DNA of 7,101 nucleotides from Deltaproteobacteria bacterium (GTDB lineage Bacteria > Desulfobacterota > Desulfarculia > Adiutricales > Adiutricaceae), in assembly GCA_031269135.1 (NCBI GenBank), contig JAISZP010000005.1:1-7101 (forward strand). The letters run 5' to 3'. A program made the translations under genes and the position numbers. The notes under the pieces were generated by a model. The model had not been told where the DNA came from. It saw only the letters and a list, made by a program, of their open reading frames with translations, and ran no database searches. Shown piece after piece: positions 1 through 6,142 of this stretch (position 1 is the first letter of the stretch; each line of letters begins with the position of its first letter).

Positions 1-644
<644 letters not shown>

Positions 645-673
645 TTGATCTGAACCGAGAGCTTGGGTATCAT
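645..673 (+). promoter_or_regulatory. Candidate sigma70-type promoter upstream of the solute-binding protein gene
   Basis: A TTGATC box at 645-650 (4 of 6 to TTGACA) and a TATCAT box at 668-673 (5 of 6 to TATAAT) are separated by exactly 17 bp. Transcription would begin near 680. It would run through the 15-bp tandem repeats and then meet the intrinsic terminator at 817-851 before the gene at 915. I see no better promoter between the terminator and the gene. This is a pattern match only, in an AT-rich region. Confidence 0.45.
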
Positions 674-689
674 CATAGTTTAAGGTCTA

Positions 690-760
690 TTCTGAGAAGT
701 TCTTTTCTGAGAAGCTCTTTTCTGAAAAGTCCTTTTCAGGCAAGCTCTTTTCTAGCTCTT
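690..760. repeat. 15-bp tandem repeat, 4.7 copies
   Basis: Units begin at 690, 705, 720, 735 and 750. The unit is close to TTCTGAGAAGCTCTT. Units 1 and 2 differ at one base, units 3 and 4 have drifted more, and the last unit has lost four bases. The first two units contain the odd palindrome TTCTgAGAA. The array lies between the candidate promoter and the intrinsic terminator, so it would be transcribed as part of a leader or a small RNA. No open frame or known repeat family is evident. Confidence 0.9.
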
Positions 761-816
761 ATCAACCACTGAAAAAAACTGATATGCCTCGACTTTGACC
801 ACTGATCGGAAACCCG

Positions 817-851
817 AAAGCCGGCGACAGAAATGTTGTCGGCTTTTTTTT
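817..851 (+). terminator. Rho-independent terminator (or attenuator) ahead of the solute-binding protein gene
   Basis: The arms 819-829 and 834-844 form an 11-bp stem with two G-U pairs (824/839 and 826/837), closed by a GAAA tetraloop at 830-833. A run of eight T follows at 844-851, and A-T pairs can lengthen the base of the stem. The T run is on the plus-strand side only, so it stops rightward transcription. No protein gene precedes it in this window. It therefore either ends a non-coding transcript starting near 680 or acts as an attenuator in the leader of the gene at 915. Confidence 0.85.
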
Positions 852-903
852 ATTCCCGAGTCAAAAATCATTTCAACTCGCTAAAAAAAGACTCACGTCT
901 TAA

Positions 904-908
904 AGGAG
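904..908 (+). promoter_or_regulatory. Shine-Dalgarno AGGAG that fixes the start at 915
   Basis: AGGAG ends six bases before the ATG at 915, which is ideal spacing. It is only three bases from the in-frame TTG at 912, which is too close. The ATG at 915 is therefore the start, and the protein begins MKNLL. A small AAGAC-TCAC-GTCTT hairpin (888-901) sits just upstream. Confidence 0.85.
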
Positions 909-914
909 AATTTG

Positions 915-1712
915 ATGAAAAATTTACTATTCGCTTTATTGGCCGTTTTGTTTGTGGCGCTATGCGTAAACCCGGCGCAGGCCGCCGATGACGAAGCGCT
1001 GATCCCGAAAGTCATTAAAGTAGGGACTATGGGCACCTACGAACCTTTTAGCTATGTCGACGAAAACAATGTGCTGACCGGCTTTGATCTAGAGGTCTTA
1101 AGGGAGATAGAAAGGCGAGATCCTCTTCTTCACTTTGAATTCGTCGCCTCCCCATGGGACACCCTGTTTCCCGGCTTAGACGCCGACAAGTTTCAGATGC
1201 TGGCCAACCAAATCACCACTAACCCAGATAGGGTCAAAAAGTACCTTTTGACCGAAAACAGCTATTTCACCTGCGTCGATACCGTGATCGTCCGGGCGGA
1301 TCGCGACGACATCAAAAGCGTTCGCGATCTTCAGGGAAAGAAGCTGGGCATGACCATCGGCGACAACCGCGCTCTTGACCTGGAAAATTGGAATAAAGCC
1401 AACGGCAATATTTTGGAGATCACCTACTTTGAAAACGATCTGCCGGGAATCTTGGTGGACGTCATCAATGGACGCCTGGACGCGACCGTAAACGACCCAT
1501 TGGTCGCCGCCGACAAGGCTAAACGCCAAGGCTTGCAGATTAAAGCCGTCGGAGAACGCATCACCGAGGCTCCGGCGCTTTATATCTTCAAAAAAGACGA
1601 AGTCGGCGCCGCCCTTAGAGCTCGGATAGACGCCGGTTTGAAAGCGTTGATCGACGATGGCTGGTTAAGCAGAAAATCAATCGAGCAATTCGGCGTGGAT
1701 TATTCCAAGTGA
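915..1712 (+). CDS. Periplasmic amino acid-binding protein of an ABC transporter (SBP family 3, cystine-type)
   Basis: This 265-residue protein should capture a polar amino acid outside the inner membrane and deliver it to an ABC importer. Residues 1-23 form a type I signal peptide (KN, a long hydrophobic core, then NPAQA before ADD). Cys17 follows VAL, which is not a lipobox. The mature part shows family-3 hallmarks: GTYEPFSYVD (40-49), the near-signature GFDLEVLREI (56-65), WDTLFPGL (81-88), and ANQITTNPDR (97-106) with Arg106 in the position that binds the ligand carboxylate. DLQGKKLG (138-145) and GRLDATVND (186-194) follow, with Asp194 in the amino-group-binding position. The C-terminus has DDGWL and FGVD. 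From family knowledge the pattern is nearest the cystine-binding TcyJ/TcyK type, but ligand choice is inference. The length is normal. No permease or ATPase gene lies in this window, so it is an orphan here. Confidence 0.9.
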   Translation: MKNLLFALLAVLFVALCVNPAQAADDEALIPKVIKVGTMGTYEPFSYVDENNVLTGFDLEVLREIERRDPLLHFEFVASPWDTLFPGLDADKFQMLANQITTNPDRVKKYLLTENSYFTCVDTVIVRADRDDIKSVRDLQGKKLGMTIGDNRALDLENWNKANGNILEITYFENDLPGILVDVINGRLDATVNDPLVAADKAKRQGLQIKAVGERITEAPALYIFKKDEVGAALRARIDAGLKALIDDGWLSRKSIEQFGVDYSK

Positions 1713-1804
1713 GCGTTTATATATCGTCATTCTCAATCCGCTTTACGGGTTTAGTCGCCGGATTTAGCCTGCATGATTTAGAAGGCGAGAGTTCTTTATT
1801 GAGG

Positions 1805-1846
1805 TTAAGTTTGCAAGATTAACTTTATGAGATTAACTTTGCGAGA
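1805..1846. repeat. 14-bp tandem repeat, 3 copies
   Basis: Three 14-bp units start at 1805, 1819 and 1833, with a consensus close to TTAACTTTGCGAGA. A fourth unit begins with TTG at 1847 and then diverges. Adjacent units differ at two to four positions. The array lies about 90 bp after the stop of the binding-protein gene. Confidence 0.85.
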
Positions 1847-1941
1847 TTGTCGATGACGGATACTATTCCAGAAAGCTGCCGTCTTGGACTGTTTCGACTT
1901 CAGCTCTCTTTGAATCAAGTGAATATATCCTCCTGTAATTT

Positions 1942-1970
1942 GCGGGTAGAGTCCTATGGTCTCTACCCGC
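1942..1970 (+). terminator. Perfect 10-bp hairpin, possible terminator of the binding-protein gene
   Basis: The arms GCGGGTAGAG (1942-1951) and CTCTACCCGC (1961-1970) are exact reverse complements. The loop can add two G-C pairs beyond a T-T mismatch. The stem is GC-rich and very stable, but the downstream T run is short (1976-1979) and five bases away. It could be a weak intrinsic terminator, a 3' processing or stability hairpin, or a protein-binding element. On the minus strand no T run follows. Confidence 0.5.
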
Positions 1971-1996
1971 CACGATTTTAAGTAAGATTAATTCGC

Positions 1997-2047
1997 CTGA
2001 TTTTCCCTTTTGGTCAGCTGACGAATTGGTCAGTTGACGAAAATCAG
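1997..2047 (+). promoter_or_regulatory. Compound stem-loop / paired operator-like palindromes upstream of the dmsA-like gene
   Basis: A 16-bp unit is duplicated head to tail at 2010-2025 and 2026-2041 with one difference. The first copy contains the perfect palindrome GTCAGCTGAC (2013-2022) and the second the near-palindrome GTCAGTTGAC (2029-2038). The two copies can also pair with each other over 10 bp (one G-U) around a six-base loop. This inner stem is enclosed by a 9-bp outer stem (1997-2005 with 2039-2047) and a seven-base bulge on one side. No T run follows. It lies about 40 bp upstream of the -10 box, so it may be a DNA operator pair or an RNA structure. The cognate regulator is unknown. 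Confidence 0.55.
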
Positions 2048-2086
2048 TCTAAAACTAAATTTATCTCGTAATCGCCAACTCTGAGG

Positions 2087-2092
2087 TATAAT
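2087..2092 (+). promoter_or_regulatory. Consensus -10 box for the dmsA-like gene
   Basis: A perfect TATAAT sits 86 bp before the ATG at 2179. The best-spaced upstream hexamers (around 2063-2070) do not resemble TTGACA, and there is no TG extension. A promoter here would probably need an activator. The palindrome pair centred near 2018 and 2034 would lie about 65-80 bp upstream of a start near 2099, a range used by upstream-binding activators. That link is inference. Confidence 0.45.
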
Positions 2093-2178
2093 CAGGACAT
2101 CGACCATCTCCAGCAAACCGTCTAAATCGCTGCGGAGTTCATTTCCGACTCGATAGCCGCTCGGCTCAAGAGAATCAA

Positions 2179-4398
2179 ATGACCAAACCAATCTGGAGCG
2201 CCTGCTGCGTCAACTGCGGCGCCTTATGTCCGTTAAGACTTTTCGTCGAAAACGGACGGCTGTTGCGAGTGGAGTCCCATGACGCGCCTGACTCCGCCAA
2301 GGCCTGCTTACGGGGCAGAGCCGCCAAAGAGCTGATCTATTCCAAAGATCGACTGACTACTCCCTTACGACGAGTGGGCGCTAGGGGTTCGGGGCGTTTC
2401 GAGTCCATCAGTTGGGAGCAGGCCTATGACCAGCTGGCGGAATCGCTTACGGAAGTCGTCGCGAAATACGGAAGCGGCGCCGTCTACCGCCAATACGGAA
2501 GCGGGACCAACAACTGCTTGTTGACCTACAGAGGCTGCATAACCCGTCTTTTCAATCTTACCGGGGGCCATCTCTCCCACTACAACTCCTACAGTTCGGC
2601 CCAGATATCGGTGGCCGGCCCATATCTATACGGGCGAAGAGATTCCAACCCAGCCAAAGACGTGGAAAACGCCAAACTTTTAGTGATGTTCGGCGACAAC
2701 CCTCTGGAGACCCAGGCTAGCGGCGGCGGCGCGGGAAAAGATCTGTTGGACGCTTTAAAAATCAGCAAAGCCAAAGTCATCTGCCTTGACCCACGCTACT
2801 CCGATTCAGCCGCCGTCATGGCGGACCAATGGATCCCGATGCGTCCCGGAAGCGACGCGGCTATGGCTTTAGCCGTCGCCTACGTATTGATCGCCGAAGA
2901 TCTGGTCGACAAGCAATTTTTAAACGCCTATGTCGTAGGTTACGAAGGGATGCCGAATCGCGGCTCCTACAAAGACTACGTTTTGGGCCTTAAAGATTCA
3001 GTGCCCAAGACTCCGCAGTGGGCCTCGGCCATAACGATGTGCCCGGCTGAGACCATCGAAAAGCTGGCCATAGAAATAGGAACGACTAAGCCATGTTTCA
3101 TAACCCAAGGACGCGGGCCTCAGAGAACGGCTTTCGGCGAGGCGACCGCCCTCTCCATCATGGCCTTGGCCGTCATCACCGGAAACGTGGGGATCAGCGG
3201 CGGAAACACCGGAGACGTCTTTGGGGCTTGGGGTCCTAAATGGCCCAGATTCCCGGAAGGGGAAAATCCGATAAAAGACGTCATCCCGTCATTTTCCTGG
3301 GTGAAGGCCATAAAAGACGGACCCTCGATGACCCGTCTTCAAGACGGCGTTCGAGGCGCCGAATCCTTAAGTGCACCGATCAAGTTTTTGTGGAATTGTT
3401 CATCAAACATCACTCTAAATCAGCACTCGGAACTTGCATCGACTAAGAGGGTCTTGCAAGACCCGAATCTGTGCCGCGCGATCGTGAACGTGGACGCGAG
3501 GCTTACGCCGTCGGCCAAAATCGCGGATATTGTGCTGCCGTCGGTTTTAGCCCCAGAGCAGGACGAGATCTTCGTTCAAGGATGGGGCATGACCAAGGGC
3601 CTATTTTTAGTCGCCAAGGCGGCTCTAAAACCGCCGGGCGAGGCCTTAAGTCAATACGAAATCGTGAGAGGACTCGCCAGGCGTCTTGGATTGGAAAAGG
3701 AATTCACCCTCGATAGAAGCCACTGGAACTGGATTGAACACCTCTACCGGGCCTCGAGGATGGTGGTCGCGGATCTGCCTGAAGACATCCAAGAGGCCAT
3801 CGACCATGGGCCATATAGTTTTTCGCCTCCGGCTCGGTTAATAGCCTTTGAGCAATTCAGAAAAGATCCCGTCGCCTCCCCTCTTTCCACTCCTACCGGC
3901 AAAATAGAGCTTTACTCCGAGCGCTTAGAGCGGATCGCCGCTCAGTGGACTCTCCCGCCCGAACAGGTCATCGCCCCGATACCCCAGTACCACCCTTCAT
4001 GGGAGGGACCGACCTCAGACGGATATCCTCTGCAACTTATCGGTCACCACTACAAAGGAAGAGTGCACTCAAGCTTCGCCGACTTGAAGTCTCTCGCCAC
4101 CGTCGCCCCGCAGAGGCTATGGTTGAATCCGATCGACGCCGAAAAGCGAGGCTTGGCGCACGGCGATCTAGCCAAAGTCTACAACGATCGAGGGCAAACG
4201 CTGGCGAAGGTGAAAATAACCCAGCGCATCATGCCCGGGGTGGCAAGTCTTCCCCAGGGAGCGTGGTTTGACCCTGACTCCGACGACATCGACCAAGGCG
4301 GCTGCATAAACGCCCTGACGCGAGACTTCCCGTCGCCGCTAGCTAAGGGAAACCCGCAGCACACCAACAGAGTCGAGGTAATCAAATCCGACCGATAA
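2179..4398 (+). CDS. dmsA: DmsA-like molybdopterin oxidoreductase catalytic subunit lacking a Tat leader
   Basis: This 739-residue protein belongs to the DMSO reductase superfamily, whose members reduce S- or N-oxides at a Mo-bis(molybdopterin guanine dinucleotide) centre. Cys10, Cys13, Cys17 and Cys43 form the N-terminal [4Fe-4S] motif. HYNSYSSAQ (134-142) aligns with the DmsA active-site region, with Ser139 at the Mo-ligand serine. FGDNPLETQASGGG (171-184), the GPQR stretch (313-316), ITGNVGISGGN (333-343), NQHSE (414-418) and GNPQHTN (724-730) all match DmsA-type landmarks, and the C-terminal dinucleotide-binding domain is intact. Homology to E. coli DmsA/YnfE as I recall them starts within a few residues of Met1. 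The usual twin-arginine leader is absent, and no start codon exists upstream in frame. The ribosome binding site is weak (AAGAGA). The true substrate (DMSO, TMAO, methionine sulfoxide, selenate or other) cannot be read from sequence. Confidence 0.88.
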   Translation: MTKPIWSACCVNCGALCPLRLFVENGRLLRVESHDAPDSAKACLRGRAAKELIYSKDRLTTPLRRVGARGSGRFESISWEQAYDQLAESLTEVVAKYGSGAVYRQYGSGTNNCLLTYRGCITRLFNLTGGHLSHYNSYSSAQISVAGPYLYGRRDSNPAKDVENAKLLVMFGDNPLETQASGGGAGKDLLDALKISKAKVICLDPRYSDSAAVMADQWIPMRPGSDAAMALAVAYVLIAEDLVDKQFLNAYVVGYEGMPNRGSYKDYVLGLKDSVPKTPQWASAITMCPAETIEKLAIEIGTTKPCFITQGRGPQRTAFGEATALSIMALAVITGNVGISGGNTGDVFGAWGPKWPRFPEGENPIKDVIPSFSWVKAIKDGPSMTRLQDGVRGAESLSAPIKFLWNCSSNITLNQHSELASTKRVLQDPNLCRAIVNVDARLTPSAKIADIVLPSVLAPEQDEIFVQGWGMTKGLFLVAKAALKPPGEALSQYEIVRGLARRLGLEKEFTLDRSHWNWIEHLYRASRMVVADLPEDIQEAIDHGPYSFSPPARLIAFEQFRKDPVASPLSTPTGKIELYSERLERIAAQWTLPPEQVIAPIPQYHPSWEGPTSDGYPLQLIGHHYKGRVHSSFADLKSLATVAPQRLWLNPIDAEKRGLAHGDLAKVYNDRGQTLAKVKITQRIMPGVASLPQGAWFDPDSDDIDQGGCINALTRDFPSPLAKGNPQHTNRVEVIKSDR

Positions 4399-4450
4399 AT
4401 AACCAAATAGCCGTGAATAATCAAATAACCTTAAATAACCAAATAACCCG
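4397..4450. repeat. 18-bp tandem repeat, 3 copies, across the dmsA/dmsB-like junction
   Basis: Units start at 4397, 4415 and 4433. Each contains two half-units close to AAATAACC, giving an inner period of about 9 bp. The array begins inside the stop codon of the dmsA-like gene and ends just before the first ATG of the dmsB-like gene. Because 18 is a multiple of three, the frame stays open through it and gives a GTG-initiated extension with repeated NNQIT. That extension has no homology to DmsB and no ribosome binding site, so I treat the array as non-coding spacer. Confidence 0.9.
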
Positions 4451-4451
4451 T

Positions 4452-4475
4452 ATGACGAAGCAAATGACGAAACTG
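4452..4475 (+). repeat. 12-bp tandem duplication of the dmsB-like start codon
   Basis: ATGACGAAGCAA (4452-4463) is followed directly by ATGACGAAACTG (4464-4475), with 9 of 12 bases matching. This gives the in-frame protein start MTKQMTKL. It places two ATG start codons four residues apart, the second of which matches the length of the E. coli DmsB N-terminus. Confidence 0.75.
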
Positions 4476-5096
4476 CCATTTCTATATTTCGACTCGGCCG
4501 TCTGCTCAGGATGCAAGACCTGCGTGGTCGCCTGTTTGGACGGGCGAAACGACGACACAGACCACCCCAGAAGAAACGTGATCGAATACTGCGGCGGGAG
4601 CTTTCGACAGCGCGGCGACGGCGCTTTCGTTCAAGACGTCTACGCTTATTATTTATCAATCAGCTGCCACCACTGCTCCGAACCCCTATGCCTCAAAGCC
4701 TGTCCAAATAAGGCTTTAAGGAAAGAGCCCAGCGGATTGGTGACTTTAGTCGGAGACTGCCTGGGCTGCCGAAACTGCCGGACGGCTTGTCCTTACGATG
4801 CGCCTGTGTTCGATTTGAAAACGGGAAAATTGGATAAGTGCGACTTCTGCATAGACAGGCTCAATTCCAAGCAAGCCCCGCTGTGCGTGGAAGCCTGCCC
4901 ATTGGGAGCTTTGACGCTGATTGAGGAAACTGATTTAGAAAATATCGATGAAGATGATTTAATGGTCGCCCCGCCGCCGCTTCCGCCATGGTCTCTTACA
5001 AAACCGAGGTTGATGGTGGGCTGGCCAAAGAGATTCACTCGCGCGGACATCGAAAAGCTCAGAGACGGAAGAGTCGCCAACCCGGAAGAAAAATAG
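4464..5096 (+). CDS. dmsB: DmsB-like iron-sulfur electron-transfer subunit (four [4Fe-4S] clusters)
   Basis: This 210-residue ferredoxin-type subunit should carry electrons to the DmsA-like partner. Four cysteine groups are complete: CSGCKTCVVAC, CHHCSEPLCLKACP, CLGCRNCRTACP, and CDFC with CVEACP. This is the DmsB pattern with all sixteen cysteines present. VYAYYLSISCHHC is almost the DmsB sequence, and the C-terminus keeps PPPLPPWSLTKP and ends ANPEEK, like DmsB. I chose the ATG at 4464 because it gives 13 residues before the first cluster cysteine, as in E. coli DmsB. The ATG at 4452 adds four residues and a GTG at 4413 adds seventeen. None has a clear Shine-Dalgarno, so translation may depend on coupling to the upstream gene 65 bp away. 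No DmsC-type membrane anchor follows; a convergent gene lies downstream. Confidence 0.9.
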   Translation: MTKLPFLYFDSAVCSGCKTCVVACLDGRNDDTDHPRRNVIEYCGGSFRQRGDGAFVQDVYAYYLSISCHHCSEPLCLKACPNKALRKEPSGLVTLVGDCLGCRNCRTACPYDAPVFDLKTGKLDKCDFCIDRLNSKQAPLCVEACPLGALTLIEETDLENIDEDDLMVAPPPLPPWSLTKPRLMVGWPKRFTRADIEKLRDGRVANPEEK

Positions 5097-5108
5097 AAAA
5101 CGCCGAAA

Positions 5109-5147
5109 GTTTTATGGCGGCAGTTCTATGGCGGCAGCTCTAGGGCA
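5109..5147. repeat. 14-bp tandem repeat, about 2.8 copies, between convergent genes
   Basis: Units at 5109-5122 and 5123-5136 (close to GTTCTATGGCGGCA) differ at one base. A third unit of 11 bases (5137-5147) has lost three bases. The array occupies the 107-bp gap between the dmsB-like gene and the convergent pseudouridine synthase gene. No convincing terminator with a T run is visible for either direction in this gap. Confidence 0.85.
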
Positions 5148-5203
5148 GTCGCTTTATAAAAGCAGCTTTGTCCTAATGGACTCTATGGGCGCCGACGACG
5201 TCT

Positions 5204-6142
5204 TCAAGGCCAAGGCCCTCCAAAAATCATCTTTTCTCCTGTCCCAGGGTGACTGAACGATAAACCGCAAGCTCTAAGCATTATCCGAACGTCTTTTTTT
5301 CCGCCATAACGCTGATCTCCAACTATAGGGCGACCAATGAAAGCAAGATGCAGCCTTATTTGATGGGTGCGTCCGGTCAGAGGTTGAGCGAGAAACAAGA
5401 CCACGCCGTCCCTTTCATCAATTACTGTGAATTTTGTGATTGATTTCAGCCCTGGTCCAGATTCTCTCGCCAAGTAACGCCCATTTTCTTTGGCGATGAC
5501 CGCTTCGACCGTCTTTTCGGTCCAATCCGGTTTTGGACCGAGGCTGAGGGCCAAATAACGCTTGGAGACCTTTCCGGATTGAAAAGCTATTCCTAAGCGG
5601 CTGGAAGCCAGACGATTCACGGCCAACAACAACAGTCCGGATGTCCCCGCGTCCAAGCGATGAGCAAGCCGCAGGGTCAAACCGGTATATCTTTCCATAG
5701 CCGCCAATACGTTGTTGTGAGCATCATACGGGACGGCTTGGGACGGGCGATCGGCCTCCTTGTCGTAAACAATGACGTCGTCGTCACGGTAAACGATTCT
5801 TTCTCGGTTAATCTCGTAAAAGACGCCGGTCCCGTAAACGGGAAGGCTTAACCTAAAACACCCCTTGCCGATCGCCGCCAACGGATCGAGATTGACCGAG
5901 TCGTTCAACCACAAAGAGCCGAAAGCCACCAGCTCTTTGGACCGCTCATCGTTTAAGCCTGTCAACAGCTGAGCCAGCTTCCAGGACGGTTGACCCGACA
6001 AAGACTCGGGAATATCCCCTACCCTTATCGGATCTCTTCCCCCAAAAGGAGGAGCCGCTACGGGGGGATCCGAGAAAGGCTCGGAAAATAACTCTCCAAA
6101 CGGGCCTTGAGTATGGGGAGCGAAATCAATAAGCGTTTTCAC
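5204..6142 (-). CDS. RluA-family RNA pseudouridine synthase
   Basis: This 312-residue cytoplasmic enzyme should convert uridine to pseudouridine in rRNA or tRNA. HRLDAGTSGLLLL (161-173) is the catalytic motif, with Asp164 as the nucleophile; most relatives have HRLD followed by RxTSG. KRYLAL (194-199), PLTGRTHQIRLHL (254-266), GDQRYG (275-280) and the final LRACGLSFSHPGTGE block (289-303) are the other family landmarks. Residues 52-102 resemble a weak S4-like RNA-binding region, and the first 50 residues are proline-rich and unrecognised. The start is a GTG whose bases overlap the TGA stop of sfsA (GTGA), with no strong Shine-Dalgarno, so it is probably translated by coupling. The exact target uridine (RluA, RluC or RluD type) cannot be decided. 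Confidence 0.9.
   Translation of the reverse strand: MKTLIDFAPHTQGPFGELFSEPFSDPPVAAPPFGGRDPIRVGDIPESLSGQPSWKLAQLLTGLNDERSKELVAFGSLWLNDSVNLDPLAAIGKGCFRLSLPVYGTGVFYEINRERIVYRDDDVIVYDKEADRPSQAVPYDAHNNVLAAMERYTGLTLRLAHRLDAGTSGLLLLAVNRLASSRLGIAFQSGKVSKRYLALSLGPKPDWTEKTVEAVIAKENGRYLARESGPGLKSITKFTVIDERDGVVLFLAQPLTGRTHQIRLHLAFIGRPIVGDQRYGGKKDVRIMLRACGLSFSHPGTGEKMIFGGPWP

Larger units (their letters stand above)
1713..2178. other. Structured 466-bp spacer between the binding-protein gene and the dmsA-like gene
   Basis: This spacer holds, in order: a weak inverted repeat AATCCG/CGGATT (1735-1740 and 1759-1764), a 14-bp tandem repeat, a perfect 10-bp hairpin, a compound stem-loop built on a 16-bp duplication, and a consensus -10 box. 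Close to the dmsA-like start there is a small AGCCG/CGGCT hairpin (2155-2166). The frame upstream of the ATG at 2179 is open back to 2092 but contains no start codon and no twin-arginine or hydrophobic leader sequence. Confidence 0.7.

Noticed and set aside
690..760. 15-bp repeats as a CRISPR array
   Set aside because: The units are directly adjacent with no spacers and are shorter than CRISPR repeats.
912..914. TTG at 912 as the start of the binding-protein gene
   Set aside because: It is only three bases from the AGGAG, whereas the adjoining ATG at 915 has ideal six-base spacing.
960..965. Cys17 of the binding protein as a lipoprotein attachment site
   Set aside because: The preceding residues VAL do not fit a lipobox because position -1 is Leu, and a normal type I cleavage site follows at NPAQA.
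1176..1529. Long open frame on the minus strand inside the binding-protein gene
   Set aside because: The plus-strand gene has a signal peptide, a good ribosome binding site and full family motifs. The antisense frame resembles no known protein and is a shadow.
4339..4659. Minus-strand frame rich in arginine overlapping the dmsA/dmsB junction
   Set aside because: It is low-complexity and runs antisense through the 18-bp repeats and the DmsB cysteine motifs. It looks like a by-product of those sequences.
5097..5121. Possible terminator for the minus-strand operon (CGCC/GGCG stem followed by a T-rich stretch on the minus strand)
   Set aside because: The stem is only four base pairs with an eleven-base loop, and the T run is interrupted. 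It is too weak to call.
6044..6052. AAAAGGAGG on the plus strand inside the pseudouridine synthase gene
   Set aside because: No start codon follows at a usable distance, and it lies within a coding region on the opposite strand.
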